Positions 51,990 to 61,050 of a stretch of 64,000 nt of DNA are shown piece by piece. Each line of letters begins with the position of its first letter. The first letter of the stretch is position 1. The DNA is taken from contig BPHQ01000001.1 of assembly GCA_026003615.1 (NCBI GenBank), forward strand, positions 434,001 through 498,000, in the 5' to 3' direction. Made by a program: the position numbers and the translations under genes. Source of the DNA: Bellilinea sp. (GTDB lineage Bacteria; Chloroflexota; Anaerolineae; Anaerolineales; Anaerolineaceae). Under the pieces are notes generated by a model. The model was not told where the DNA came from. It ran no database searches and saw only the letters and a program-made list of their open reading frames with translations.

Positions 51990-53051
51990 ATGAAGAAAAA
52001 AGTAGCTGTTTTAGCCAACTTAAAGAAAAATGCTCCTCGTTGGGAGGGAATGCCAGCTGATCAGTGGGATGATCTGGACTCCGAATCGACCGTCATGGCG
52101 ATTGTGAATGCCATCCGCGCCGGCGGCTACGAGGCGGAGTTTTTTGAGGGTGATATTCGCCTGGTTGAGGAGTTGGGGCGCTATCAACCGGATATTTGTT
52201 TTAACATCTGTGAGAGCCGTTTTGGAGATGCGCGGGAAGCGCAGATTCCAGCTTTGCTGGAGATGATGGGAATACCATACACGGGCTCTAAAGTATTGAC
52301 CTTGGCTCTGGCACTGGATAAACCGATGACAAAGCGGGTGTTGACCTATCACGACCTGCCCACTCCCGACTTTCAATCTTTTGAGCGGGCGGATGAACCA
52401 CTGGCAGATGGAATGCAGTTTCCTTTATTCGTCAAACCCAGTCGGGAAGGCACCGGTATGGGAGTTAGCGCCAAGTCAATTGTTTACAATGACGAAGAAT
52501 TACGCCAGCAGGTTGCTTATATTATAGAAAAATATCGCCAGACTGCGCTGGTGGAACGATATATCGAGGGGCGTGAAGTGACTGTTGGCATGGTGGGTAA
52601 TCTCATTGGTCCGGTAGCCCGACGGTTGCCGCACAACTTGAATGCACCACGCATTCAGGCCGGTTTGAGATTTTTCCCGCCGATGGAGGTGGACCTGAAA
52701 CCATTTACAGATAGTGATGTGGTCTACTCTAACCGGTTGAAAGTGCAATTGGCAGAAGAGTTGAATTACCTTTGCCCAGCCCCGTTGGACGATGAGATGG
52801 TGGATGAGCTGAATTGGCTGGCTGCTGCCGTATTCCGGGTTTGTGGATGTTTGGATGTGGCGCGGGTTGACTTTCGATTGGACGCCAACGATAACTGGAA
52901 ACCCTACATCCTTGAGGTGAACCCCCTTCCGGGACTTTCACCGGGAATTTCGGATATTGTCATCGAGGCTGCGGCGGATGGTGTCAGCCATGAAGAACTG
53001 GTGTTGATGATTTTGCATACCGCCATGAAGCGTTATGGTATGCTTGGTTAA
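51990..53051 (+). CDS. ddl: D-alanine--D-alanine ligase family ATP-grasp enzyme
   Basis: A 353-residue ATP-grasp protein. The N-terminal domain has ICFNICESRFGDAREAQIPALLEMMGIPYTGS; the central domain has LFVKPSREGTGMGVS and LVERYIEGREVTVGMVG; the C-terminal EVNPLPGLSPGISD supplies the metal ligands and product contacts. It probably makes D-Ala-D-Ala for peptidoglycan, but distantly related members join other amino acids, and the N-terminus is longer than in the standard enzyme. No clear ribosome site precedes ATG 51990. A perfect bidirectional terminator follows. Confidence 0.85.
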   Translation: MKKKVAVLANLKKNAPRWEGMPADQWDDLDSESTVMAIVNAIRAGGYEAEFFEGDIRLVEELGRYQPDICFNICESRFGDAREAQIPALLEMMGIPYTGSKVLTLALALDKPMTKRVLTYHDLPTPDFQSFERADEPLADGMQFPLFVKPSREGTGMGVSAKSIVYNDEELRQQVAYIIEKYRQTALVERYIEGREVTVGMVGNLIGPVARRLPHNLNAPRIQAGLRFFPPMEVDLKPFTDSDVVYSNRLKVQLAEELNYLCPAPLDDEMVDELNWLAAAVFRVCGCLDVARVDFRLDANDNWKPYILEVNPLPGLSPGISDIVIEAAADGVSHEELVLMILHTAMKRYGMLG

Positions 53052-53077
53052 TTTGCTTGTTTATTTTGTTGTTGGAG

Positions 53078-53120
53078 AAAAAATCACGACCGGTTATTAA
53101 GGGACCGGTCGTGATTTTTT
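53078..53120. terminator. bidirectional terminator between ddl and the FKBP gene
   Basis: A 17-bp perfect inverted repeat (53078-53094 and 53104-53120) has ACCGGTCGTGATTTTTT as its right arm and the A-run complement on the left, so both strands end in a T-run. Confidence 0.95.
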
Positions 53121-53122
53121 TT

Positions 53123-53659
53123 CTAGTTTTCCTCTTCGTCTTCGAAATCAAATTCGTCGAAATCTTCTTCTTCCCCACCGTGTGCGTGGCCGTGTTCCAG
53201 TTCTTCTTCTGTGGCGGCGCGTAAATCCAGAATTTTGACATCAAACTCGAGGGTCTTGCCGGCCAGAGGATGATTGAAATTCAATCTCACCGAATCTTTG
53301 GTAACCCGATCAATGGTTGCCAGCAATGTTTCGTCGTCTTCATCCCGAATTTCCAGCTCGGTTCCGACTTCGAGGGGGATTTCTTTCGGAAAGTCGCTGC
53401 GCGGCACTTCCATGAAGGCTTCAGGATCTTCATCACCATAGCCGTCTTCGGGCTTGACGATCACTTTTTTCGAAGCGCCGATGTTCAATCCATATAACTC
53501 TCTTTCCAAACCCGGTATGATGTTCCGGTAACCCTGCAAGAAGATCAAGGGATCTGATTCTTCCGAGGTGTCAATAACTTCGCCGTTGACGGTTAAGGTG
53601 TACGCCATGGTGACAACTACATCATCGGCTACCACTGTGGGAGCGGCTTTTTGATTCAT
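53123..53659 (-). CDS. slyD: SlyD-like FKBP peptidyl-prolyl isomerase
   Basis: A 178-residue cytosolic protein. The FKBP half-domain includes VNGEVIDTSEESDPLIFLQG and IIPGLERELYGLNIGASK; the inserted IF chaperone domain lies at about 70-125 (GDEDPEAFMEVPRSDFP), followed by the returning FKBP strand NFNHPLAGKTLEFDVKIL. The tail has a His cluster (HGHAHGG) and a run of Asp and Glu, as in metal-binding SlyD. It catalyses proline isomerisation and acts as a chaperone, possibly in nickel handling. TTGGAGA precedes ATG 53659. Confidence 0.93.
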   Translation of the reverse strand: MNQKAAPTVVADDVVVTMAYTLTVNGEVIDTSEESDPLIFLQGYRNIIPGLERELYGLNIGASKKVIVKPEDGYGDEDPEAFMEVPRSDFPKEIPLEVGTELEIRDEDDETLLATIDRVTKDSVRLNFNHPLAGKTLEFDVKILDLRAATEEELEHGHAHGGEEEDFDEFDFEDEEEN

Positions 53660-53731
53660 TTTTTCTCCAATCTTTCTGGACTTTCCCAGAGCAAAATAGT
53701 ATAACTTTTTGATTATAACATCAAAAGAGTC

Positions 53732-54406
53732 TTATTCTCCAAATACCTCACATTTTGTCGGGCTTTGCGAAGAAGTCAATTTTTCCCAATGAAGAATTGC
53801 CTCATCGAAAGGAAGATTTGAATGCCAGTGTTCGGGGATCAGGTGACTCCATTGGATTTGTTGAAATGCGGTCTGCTCCAGTTCCATAAACCGATTGCAG
53901 AGTTGGGAAAAGTAAGTACTTTCAATGGTAATTACACTGCTGGTCTGATTTTCGGGTAACCATAGCTCATTTGAACTTAAGTCAGCAGCGAAAAAAGAAA
54001 GCGCTTGATGATCAAAGAGAATGTAATTATCCCATGCCATTTGAGTTTGAAGTGAAACTTGTTGAATGAAACGGGGATTCAAATTTTTTGTGGGGGTAAG
54101 TTTGAAGGAGGCCAGTGGAAAATTTTCCTGCCCTAGGGGAGAAGGAAATATGGGTTGCAATATAATTTTGGGTTCTGGAAAATAAAGAATCAGACCCCAC
54201 ACTGAGATTAATTTCGGTGATTGATTTTCCAGCTGATCCACGTGAATCAATAAAATATTATTTTGGTGGGTGGATTCCGGTCGGGCAATCTCCCGAATGG
54301 TCTCTTGTTGGTTGTTTTCCCTCAATAAGTTTTCTGCAATAAGGATGCCTGCCGCCAGACAGGAAAGAAAGGCAAGAATGGACAGGACAAGAAATACTTT
54401 GCGCAT
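53732..54406 (-). CDS. signal-anchored protein of unknown function
   Basis: A 224-residue protein with an N-terminal hydrophobic helix (about 4-25) and an extracytoplasmic remainder. No known domain is recognised; the segment NNILLIHVDQLENQSPKLISVWG vaguely recalls LytR-CpsA-Psr starts but lacks their conserved Arg and Asp residues. It starts 6 bp after the glycosidase-like gene and is the last gene of the ftsZ operon, so a role at the envelope or division site is possible. Confidence 0.6.
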   Translation of the reverse strand: MRKVFLVLSILAFLSCLAAGILIAENLLRENNQQETIREIARPESTHQNNILLIHVDQLENQSPKLISVWGLILYFPEPKIILQPIFPSPLGQENFPLASFKLTPTKNLNPRFIQQVSLQTQMAWDNYILFDHQALSFFAADLSSNELWLPENQTSSVITIESTYFSQLCNRFMELEQTAFQQIQWSHLIPEHWHSNLPFDEAILHWEKLTSSQSPTKCEVFGE

Positions 54407-54412
54407 GTCGAG

Positions 54413-55531
54413 TTATTTTTTATTCAAGCATTTCGGGATGGGAAGTGTTTTTGGTCGGCCAGGGCGATTGCTGGTAGAAGAAGGGTTGGTCTGTTGAATC
54501 ACAGCCTGTAAAACAGAGTAAAAGGGATGCAGGTTCTTCTGTTCGGTCAACAAGGTGGTTTGACCACCAAACGGATAACCAGAAGGGGGTGGATTCAGGC
54601 TGGGTAAAAATACTACCCCCATATACAATTGAGATCGCATTTGAATCAACGCCTGTTTGAGCCACTCCGCTTGTTGAACGGATTGGGTGTATTTTTGATC
54701 CGCTTTATCTATTGTACCATCGGGTGGATTAATCAACGTAATCCAGAGAATGCCTTCTACATGATCATTAGCCAGCATCACCTGGCGAATCTGCTCATAA
54801 TGACGAAGGGCTAAATTGTTTGGAGTGGTGACAGGACGAGCGGGATCACCGCTCAGTAGCGGCATTTGGATGCTCAAAACCGGCATCCAATTTTTGGCTC
54901 CATGATCATATAAAGCCTGTAAGAAGGTTAAATCATCCCAATCCTCGGCCTCGGAATAGGGATTGAGTGGTTGCAATCCACCGGCAATCAGTAACAAGTC
55001 TATTCCCTGTACCTGTAAAGAAGCCTTGACTTCTTGAAACAAGATAGCATACTGGGAGGGGTCGGGAGTAATACCCCAGCCCTGGCGTGTGTTGGCGGCA
55101 GGGAATAGCTCCACTGCTCGAAGCAGAGATGGGTAACGCTGACTGAGCCAGACAAGCCACTGGGCAGTAATGTCAGAGTTTATACCACTTTCGGTCCGAG
55201 CCCAGGCGGGCGGATTGTAGAGGCGTAACATCACCACGGCTCCCCGCCCGTCGAGTTCATTCAAAATCGCATCCACGGCGTTCAGAGAAGGCGCACTCGA
55301 AATTTCCGGCATGACTTCTGCCCAATTCAGCGGAACGGCAACCCAGTCCAGGGGGATTTCACCCACCAGATTGGTACTTTCGGTGCTGATGGTAGATTGG
55401 GGATGAATCCATGCTCCATAACCAAAATCCGGTGAACCCGGCACACCGCGGATTGCTTGTATGGTTTGCAGTGGAAAGACCAATACGGTCAGAAAAATCA
55501 GCACAATTCCTGATTGCAAAGAACGTTTCAT
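54413..55531 (-). CDS. secreted TIM-barrel glycosidase-like protein
   Basis: A 372-residue protein from ATG 55531, preceded by GGTGA; longer frames are possible but run into the next gene. A signal peptide (about 1-25) is followed by segments typical of clan GH-A barrels: VAVPLNWAEVMPE, GRGAVVMLRLYNPPAW, AVELFPAANTRQGWGITPDP, and IDLLLIAGGLQPLNP. The acid/base and nucleophile glutamates cannot be assigned with confidence. It sits in the ftsZ operon, so peptidoglycan or surface glycan could be the target. The C-terminus is rich in Pro, Ser and Lys. Confidence 0.65.
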   Translation of the reverse strand: MKRSLQSGIVLIFLTVLVFPLQTIQAIRGVPGSPDFGYGAWIHPQSTISTESTNLVGEIPLDWVAVPLNWAEVMPEISSAPSLNAVDAILNELDGRGAVVMLRLYNPPAWARTESGINSDITAQWLVWLSQRYPSLLRAVELFPAANTRQGWGITPDPSQYAILFQEVKASLQVQGIDLLLIAGGLQPLNPYSEAEDWDDLTFLQALYDHGAKNWMPVLSIQMPLLSGDPARPVTTPNNLALRHYEQIRQVMLANDHVEGILWITLINPPDGTIDKADQKYTQSVQQAEWLKQALIQMRSQLYMGVVFLPSLNPPPSGYPFGGQTTLLTEQKNLHPFYSVLQAVIQQTNPSSTSNRPGRPKTLPIPKCLNKK

Positions 55532-55536
55532 GAAGA

Positions 55537-55755
55537 TCACCAGAGGAATTGTAAAAAGTGGGGAATTGAAAAACCTACGAAAAATCCGAACAAACCGCTG
55601 AATATGACTATGGAGCAATACAGTTTGAAATTGGGTGAACTTTTTAGCAAAATCGCCTGTCGAATCAAGTTGCGTAACCACCCAGAGCGGGTGAGAAGGT
55701 CAATGGCTATATCCCAAAAGATCAACTCGCATTTGTGATAAATTGAACCATTCAT
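55537..55755 (-). CDS. small membrane protein in the ftsZ operon
   Basis: A 72-residue frame from ATG 55755 with GAGGA eight bases upstream; a TTG at 55773 is an alternative. It has a charged N-terminal half and one hydrophobic helix near the C-terminus (about 48-68). No family is recognised. It fits neatly between its neighbours with gaps of 14 and 5 bp. Confidence 0.5.
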   Translation of the reverse strand: MNGSIYHKCELIFWDIAIDLLTRSGWLRNLIRQAILLKSSPNFKLYCSIVIFSGLFGFFVGFSIPHFLQFLW

Positions 55756-55769
55756 AAACAAATTCCTCG

Positions 55770-55988
55770 TCAACGGGATGAAGTCAATTTGGTGATTTTT
55801 CCTTCAGTGGTTACTACAGCGCGAACAGTATGCCGGATTGTTTGGCCGTTGGCGGTTGTCCCTTTGCTCTCAAAGATCAACAAAAAAGTACCGCTGGTTT
55901 GAGTCTTAACTTTGGGGGTTATTCCGCGCACTTCGGGGTGTTTTTGATATACCTGACGGCATACACTTTGAAGGACTTTGGCATCCAT
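55770..55988 (-). CDS. 72-residue conserved-looking protein of unknown function, downstream of ftsZ
   Basis: The start at ATG 55988 has GTAAGGAA upstream. The sequence has an N-terminal helix (VLQSVCRQVYQKHPEV) and a predicted beta-meander (GTFLLIFESKGTTANGQTIRHTVRAVVTTEGKI). No enzymatic motif or membrane segment is seen. It begins 22 bp after ftsZ. The fold resembles small ligand- or DNA-binding modules but cannot be assigned. Confidence 0.7.
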   Translation of the reverse strand: MDAKVLQSVCRQVYQKHPEVRGITPKVKTQTSGTFLLIFESKGTTANGQTIRHTVRAVVTTEGKITKLTSSR

Positions 55989-56010
55989 GAGAGAAATTCC
56001 TTACAGAAAT

Positions 56011-57174
56011 TTATCGAACCCGGCGGCGTAAGAAAGCAGGAATGTCCAGATCGGCTTGGATGGTGGCGGGTTCCTGCGAGGGGCTTGCTTCGGCACGGTC
56101 CATGACCGGCAGGGGACGAGGTGAGGGCGTAACAGCCACCGTTTCATTTGACTGAGCAGGCCGTGCAGCCATTTTGGGGACTTCGATAGGTGTTGCGCCA
56201 ATTCCGGTTAAGATCATGATGACCTGGACCCTATCTCCCATTCGCTCATCGGTGATCACACCGGGGATAATTTCAGCCTGGTTGTTGGTCTTTTCCTGTA
56301 AATTATTCAGGGCTTCCATCACTTCCATGAAAGTCAAATCAGAGCCGGCAGTAAAATTGACAATAATGCCGGATACATTTTCAAGGTGGATGTCATCAAT
56401 GAGGGGATGATGAAGGGCCTGTTCAATCGCTTTTTGGGCTTTGCGTTCTCCCTGACCGAAACCAATCGAAAGCAGAGAACCACCACCCGACTGCATAACG
56501 TTGCGGATGTGAGCAAAATCTACGTTGATCAGGCCGGGTTCGGTAATCAATTCCGAGATGCCCTGAATACCCTGGCGCAATACATCATCGGCCAGTCGAA
56601 AAGCCATTTCCAGCGTCAAATCACGCGATGCAATTTTGAGCAGCCGATCATTCGGGATGGTGATAAGCGTGTCGGTGTAAGGGCGTAAGCGAGCCAACCC
56701 TTCGCGGGCATTGACCTGCCGGCGGCCAATTTCAAAACCGAAGGGGGTGGTAACCACTGCAACGGTCACTGCGCCCAAGGCACGAGCTACGCGTGCGGCG
56801 ATGGAAATAGCACCTGTGCCGGTTCCTCCGCCCATCCCTGCGGTGAGAAAAACCATATCGGCCCCAGCAAGGGCAGCGTTCAGGTCTTTGTAGCTTTCTT
56901 CGGCAGCGGCTTCGCCGATTTTCCAATCGCCGCCGGCTCCCAGTCCTCGCGTCAGGCGCGGGCCGAGTTGAATTTTGGTCGGGGCGAGGCTGTTTTTGAG
57001 TGCCTGGGCGTCGGTGTTGGCGGCAATAAATTCCACACCGCTGATTCCTAATTCAATCATCCGGTTAATGGCATTGGAACCGCCGCCTCCCAAACCGACG
57101 ACTTTCAAGACAGGTTTGTGCAGGCCGCTCGGTGAATTGGATTGAGATGTGGGGGTATGAATGGTCATGTTCAT
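56011..57174 (-). CDS. ftsZ: cell division protein FtsZ with altered T7 loop
   Basis: A 387-residue tubulin homologue. The GTP-binding parts are VVGLGGGGSNAINRM (27-41), NTDAQAL, and the tubulin signature GMGGGTGTGA (about 115-124). The T7 loop reads INVDFAHIR: Asn217 and Asp219 are kept, but the position of E. coli Asp212 is His222. A Pro- and Ser-rich linker leads to the C-terminal peptide LDIPAFLRRR, which should bind FtsA, SepF or ZipA-like partners. TAAGGAG precedes ATG 57174. The gene lies in a six-gene operon with no other known division gene. Confidence 0.95.
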   Translation of the reverse strand: MNMTIHTPTSQSNSPSGLHKPVLKVVGLGGGGSNAINRMIELGISGVEFIAANTDAQALKNSLAPTKIQLGPRLTRGLGAGGDWKIGEAAAEESYKDLNAALAGADMVFLTAGMGGGTGTGAISIAARVARALGAVTVAVVTTPFGFEIGRRQVNAREGLARLRPYTDTLITIPNDRLLKIASRDLTLEMAFRLADDVLRQGIQGISELITEPGLINVDFAHIRNVMQSGGGSLLSIGFGQGERKAQKAIEQALHHPLIDDIHLENVSGIIVNFTAGSDLTFMEVMEALNNLQEKTNNQAEIIPGVITDERMGDRVQVIMILTGIGATPIEVPKMAARPAQSNETVAVTPSPRPLPVMDRAEASPSQEPATIQADLDIPAFLRRRVR

Positions 57175-57220
57175 GGTTTTCCGCTCCTTATCGGTCTAAG
57201 ATGCAATAGTCGTGCCAGCC

Positions 57221-58534
57221 TCACTCCAACCAATCAATCTGGCAGCCTTGTTTTTGTAATATTTCTAAAATGTCTTGTGGAACCTGATCTGGTGGAACAG
57301 CCAGGGTGATGCGATTTGCCAGGCGGGCTTCGTCCAATGAAAAACCAATTGTAGGTTGATTTTGAAGAATGAAGGTGGAATATTTTTGGAATACTGAAGC
57401 AAGGTGATTTTCTTTGTTTTCTCCAAGGTAGAGATAATGTTGAAGAGGGCGAATTGCTTTGCGCAGGGAGTCCTCATTCAGAATTCCGTGAAGGAGGGGG
57501 CGGTTGGTTTGAACATTTTTCAACTGACAGAGATGGGAAGCTGCTTTTGAAAGCGGTTGAGCCTCTTCAAACCATGCCCAGGCGGTATAAGGAGTGCCTT
57601 GCCCGGTACTTAGCAGCCAAAAATTGATGCTGATGATTTCCTTTGGTAAATGAAGGATGGTGGTTTGAGATGCCTCCTCTTGTTGTGAACCGACATCCAT
57701 GCTGTGGATAATCTCGATATAGTTTTGTTGGAGTTCTGGTGATTTTTCAAAATTGGTTTGAAGTTTTTCGGGAGAAGCCGGTAAACCTGCCTGGAGCAGG
57801 ATAATTGGACATCGCTTCTGTAAGACTGCCTCGCAAATGGCACTATACCAATCGAATGCCCGAAACCCCTGTTGGTCTTGGGAGTGGGGGGGCGTAAAGT
57901 AGGGGCGTGCTTCCGGCCATTTTTCCGGTCCCCCTTCTCCCCAATTCAAAGGACGTTGAAAAGTCCATCCATAAGCGGCAAGAATCAGGTGATCCAGTAA
58001 AGCGGTTAACTTTCTGCGTTCGATTGCCTGCAAGGCAGCTCGCAGAAAGGTGGTATCCCAAAAGTTGCCGCCTGGCTCCAAGGGCGGAAATAGTGGAAAC
58101 GCATTATTCTCCAGCGACAAACCTGCCAGCGGGAGGTAGCGATCCAAAAACCGTTCAACCAAATCTTGTTGTGCCCACTGGTTGGCTGGCCAGGATTGAT
58201 GAACATTGGGGCGGTCAAAAAATTGATGATATGCTGCTCCCCAAGCAGCGTAGGCCTCCACCAGTGGAGAAACTGCCTTTAGATCGGGTGGACTTTGCAA
58301 ACTGATCGGAAATTGGATTACCGGTTGGATACCGGCTTTCAGTAAACCACTGATGAAATATTCGGGGATTGCCCGATTAATTTCTGTACGAAGAACCAGC
58401 CAGCCAACGCCTAAATCCATTAACAGCGGTAGCCATTGCTGCAGGTCTTTTTCTGTGTAATGGAGCGTATCCGGGAAGTAATGAAAACCGAGTTTCTGGC
58501 GAGAAGAAAGGGAAGGTTGGGAATTTGAGTTCAT
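57221..58534 (-). CDS. TIM-barrel (glycoside hydrolase-like) protein of unknown function, upstream of ftsZ
   Basis: A 437-residue protein without a signal peptide. The start resembles beta-alpha barrel hydrolases (LGFHYFPDTLHYTEKDLQQW, then LGVGWLVLRTEINRAIPEYF and AGIQPVIQFPISLQSPPDL), and ILAAYGWTFQRPLNWGEGGPEKWPE could be a substrate-side loop. No catalytic pair can be assigned. The gene ends 46 bp before ftsZ. It may be related to the second barrel protein at 54413-55531. Function unknown. Confidence 0.65.
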   Translation of the reverse strand: MNSNSQPSLSSRQKLGFHYFPDTLHYTEKDLQQWLPLLMDLGVGWLVLRTEINRAIPEYFISGLLKAGIQPVIQFPISLQSPPDLKAVSPLVEAYAAWGAAYHQFFDRPNVHQSWPANQWAQQDLVERFLDRYLPLAGLSLENNAFPLFPPLEPGGNFWDTTFLRAALQAIERRKLTALLDHLILAAYGWTFQRPLNWGEGGPEKWPEARPYFTPPHSQDQQGFRAFDWYSAICEAVLQKRCPIILLQAGLPASPEKLQTNFEKSPELQQNYIEIIHSMDVGSQQEEASQTTILHLPKEIISINFWLLSTGQGTPYTAWAWFEEAQPLSKAASHLCQLKNVQTNRPLLHGILNEDSLRKAIRPLQHYLYLGENKENHLASVFQKYSTFILQNQPTIGFSLDEARLANRITLAVPPDQVPQDILEILQKQGCQIDWLE

Positions 58535-58651
58535 GGTTCTGTTTTCCGGTTATCTATCGAAACAGATGGAGTTGATGACCTAAAATGCAAGTTCCATGCC
58601 ATTTGAAGCGGGAAGAGGTTGGCCGTTTCTAACAATAAAAATGGACAATTC

Positions 58652-58660
58652 TGCTATAAT
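58652..58660 (+). promoter_or_regulatory. extended -10 of a near-leaderless promoter
   Basis: TGCTATAAT is followed by ten bases and ATG 58671, leaving a predicted leader of about four bases and no ribosome site. Confidence 0.6.
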
Positions 58661-58670
58661 TCAACCAGTC

Positions 58671-59597
58671 ATGATCCTTGTAACCGGTGGTACCGGTTTT
58701 GTTGGTAAAGCACTTGTCCAACACCTGATTGCCTCCGGCAAAACGGTGCGGATTTTGTTGCGTCCTTCTAAGGTTTCCCCCCAGCTTCCGCGTGGAGTAT
58801 CCGTAGATGCGGCTGTGTGCAGCCTGCGCGATGAGCGTGGCTTGCGCGCAGCCATGCGTGGTGTGGATACGGTGATTCATCTGGCAGGCAGCGAACGGCG
58901 TAGCGGCCGGGCAAACCTGACTGAAGTAGATGTAATGGGAACGCAAGGATTGGTCAATGCAGCCAAACAGGCTGGCATTCAGCGTATTCTTTACCTCAGT
59001 CATCTGGGGGCTGATCAGGCATCGGCTTATCCGCTATTGCGTGCCAAAGGTTTGGCTGAAAACATTTTGATTCGTTCCGGTCTGAATTACACCATTGTCC
59101 GTTCTGCGGTAATTTTCGGGCCGGGGGACCAATTTACCACTGCTTTTTCGCGATTGCTGCGCATTTCACCGGGGTTTGTGATGATACCGGGAGAGGGTAA
59201 TTCCTTGCTTCAACCGGTTTGGATTGAGGATCTGGTCAATTGCCTCGCATTAGCGATTGAGCGAGATGATTTGATTGGCCAAACCGTTTCGATAGGCGGA
59301 CTTGAAGCCCTTACTTTCCGTCAGATTTTGCTTCACTTGCTGGAAGCCATGGGCATCCAGCGACGATTTTGGAGTGTATCTCCCCCCGCTTTACGTCTGC
59401 TGGCATTGCTTGCCGATCAAATTCCCACCTTTCCGATTTCAATTTACTGGCTGGATTACCTTGCGGTTGATCGGACGACTTTACTGGACTCCATTCCGCG
59501 CACCTTTGGGATATTGCCAGCCCGTTTTTACCGACAGCTCGATTACCTGTCACCTCCGAAAAAACAATCAAGCCGAAGAAGAGGACTTGTTTTTTAG
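58671..59597 (+). CDS. NAD(P)-binding SDR-like protein (NDUFA9/epimerase family)
   Basis: A 308-residue atypical short-chain dehydrogenase. The nucleotide-binding start is ILVTGGTGFVGKALV, followed by DTVIHLAG and VDVMGTQGLVNAAKQ. The usual catalytic YxxxK is reduced to SAYPLLRAKGLAE, and the segment YTIVRSAVIFGPGDQFT is typical of the NDUFA9-like/NmrA-like group. These proteins often bind NADPH without catalysis. The start is ATG 58671; the frame from 58596 crosses the promoter. It is directly followed by the GH57-like gene with no gap. Confidence 0.85.
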   Translation: MILVTGGTGFVGKALVQHLIASGKTVRILLRPSKVSPQLPRGVSVDAAVCSLRDERGLRAAMRGVDTVIHLAGSERRSGRANLTEVDVMGTQGLVNAAKQAGIQRILYLSHLGADQASAYPLLRAKGLAENILIRSGLNYTIVRSAVIFGPGDQFTTAFSRLLRISPGFVMIPGEGNSLLQPVWIEDLVNCLALAIERDDLIGQTVSIGGLEALTFRQILLHLLEAMGIQRRFWSVSPPALRLLALLADQIPTFPISIYWLDYLAVDRTTLLDSIPRTFGILPARFYRQLDYLSPPKKQSSRRRGLVF

Positions 59598-61049
59598 ATG
59601 AGTGAAAAAGCAATTTGCATTCATGGTCATTATTATCAACCGGCACGTGAAGATCCTCTGACCGGTGAGATTCCTGTTGAGGCAGGTGCTCATCCGTATC
59701 GAAATTGGAATGAGCGGATTCACGATCAGTGCTACCGTCCAAATGCCGAATTGGGGAATTTTGAAAAAATCAGCTTTGATCTTGGCCCTACCCTGATTAA
59801 CTGGATGATATCGTATGACCCTGCCACTTTTGCCAGTATTGTAGAGCAGGAAAAACGCAATTATGAACGATTTGGTGTGGGAAATGGCATGGCGCAGCCC
59901 TATCATCACACCATTTTGCCGCTCGCCAAACGACAGGATAAAATCACCCAAATTCGGTGGGGAATTGCTGATTTTGAACATCGCTTTGGTCATGCACCGG
60001 CCGGGTTGTGGCTGCCCGAGGCTGCGGTGGATCGGGAGACGCTGGAAATCCTATCCGATGAAGGTATTGAGTTTACGATTCTGGCACCGTGGCAGGCAGA
60101 AGATGCTCAGATTGATGTCGGACTGCCCTATTGGGTGGAATTGGGGAGCGGACGCCGCATTGCTGTTTTCTTTTATGAAGCCGAATTGAGTATGCGCGTC
60201 AGTTTCGACCCGGCCGCTACATCCAATGGTGATCGGTTTATGACCGATTTCATCCTGCCACGTCTTTCTGCCAATGGTCATCTGACGGATGAGGCAAAAT
60301 TGTATATCATTGCCTCCGACGGCGAGTTATACGGTCATCACCAACCGTTTCGTGATAAATTCTTATATTACCTGACCCATCGTGAATTTACTCATCCGCG
60401 ACTGGTACCGTTCACTTTTCCGGGGATGTGGTTGAGACAGCATCCGCCCAGCCGCTCAGTTCGGATCCGTGAAAACACATCATGGAGTTGTCATCATGGG
60501 ATTGCCCGCTGGAGAGAAGCCTGCCCGTGCGCACCGAATGGGGATTGGAAGATGAAATTACGCCAAGCTCTGGATTGGATTGCCGAGCAGGTGGATGAGC
60601 AGTTTGTCATGGCAGTATCACCCTTTACAAACGATAGCTGGGATTTGTTGTATGCCTACATTGAGGTATTGCACGGCAAGATCTCGGTGCGGGAATTAAT
60701 TCAAAGCAAATTAACCGGTAATTTGGACGAAACCGAAATCCAGCGAATTGATTTGCTTTTGAGAGCGCAATTCTATAAGCAGCGGATGTTTACTTCCTGC
60801 GGTTGGTTCTTCGAGGACTTTGATCGAATCGAACCGCGTCTGGTCGTTGTCAGCGCTGCACAGGCCGTCTGGTGGTTGCGTCAGGCCACGGGGCTTGACC
60901 TGATTCAGCCCGCAAAGGATAGGCTGGCAGAGGTTCGTTCCTGGCGTTCAAACCTGCGCGGTGATCAGGTATTCATGAAACATGTTGAGCGGCTACGCTA
61001 CGAACAATTGTCCTTCCCATTTGTTGGTACGGAAATCGAGCGTTTTTGA
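59598..61049 (+). CDS. GH57-like / DUF3536 protein
   Basis: A 483-residue cytosolic protein. The N-terminal half is a family-57 glycoside hydrolase-like barrel: ICIHGHYYQPAREDPLTGE (residues 6-24), GNGMAQPYHHTILPL and the catalytic-nucleophile-type region GLWLPEAAVDRETLEIL. The middle has ASDGELYGHHQPF, and the C-terminal part matches DUF3536. GH57 enzymes include amylases, branching enzymes and transferases of glycogen metabolism, so an alpha-glucan is a likely substrate. ATG 59598 follows the previous stop directly, so it is translationally coupled to the SDR-like gene. Confidence 0.88.
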   Translation: MSEKAICIHGHYYQPAREDPLTGEIPVEAGAHPYRNWNERIHDQCYRPNAELGNFEKISFDLGPTLINWMISYDPATFASIVEQEKRNYERFGVGNGMAQPYHHTILPLAKRQDKITQIRWGIADFEHRFGHAPAGLWLPEAAVDRETLEILSDEGIEFTILAPWQAEDAQIDVGLPYWVELGSGRRIAVFFYEAELSMRVSFDPAATSNGDRFMTDFILPRLSANGHLTDEAKLYIIASDGELYGHHQPFRDKFLYYLTHREFTHPRLVPFTFPGMWLRQHPPSRSVRIRENTSWSCHHGIARWREACPCAPNGDWKMKLRQALDWIAEQVDEQFVMAVSPFTNDSWDLLYAYIEVLHGKISVRELIQSKLTGNLDETEIQRIDLLLRAQFYKQRMFTSCGWFFEDFDRIEPRLVVVSAAQAVWWLRQATGLDLIQPAKDRLAEVRSWRSNLRGDQVFMKHVERLRYEQLSFPFVGTEIERF

Positions 61050-61050
61050 G

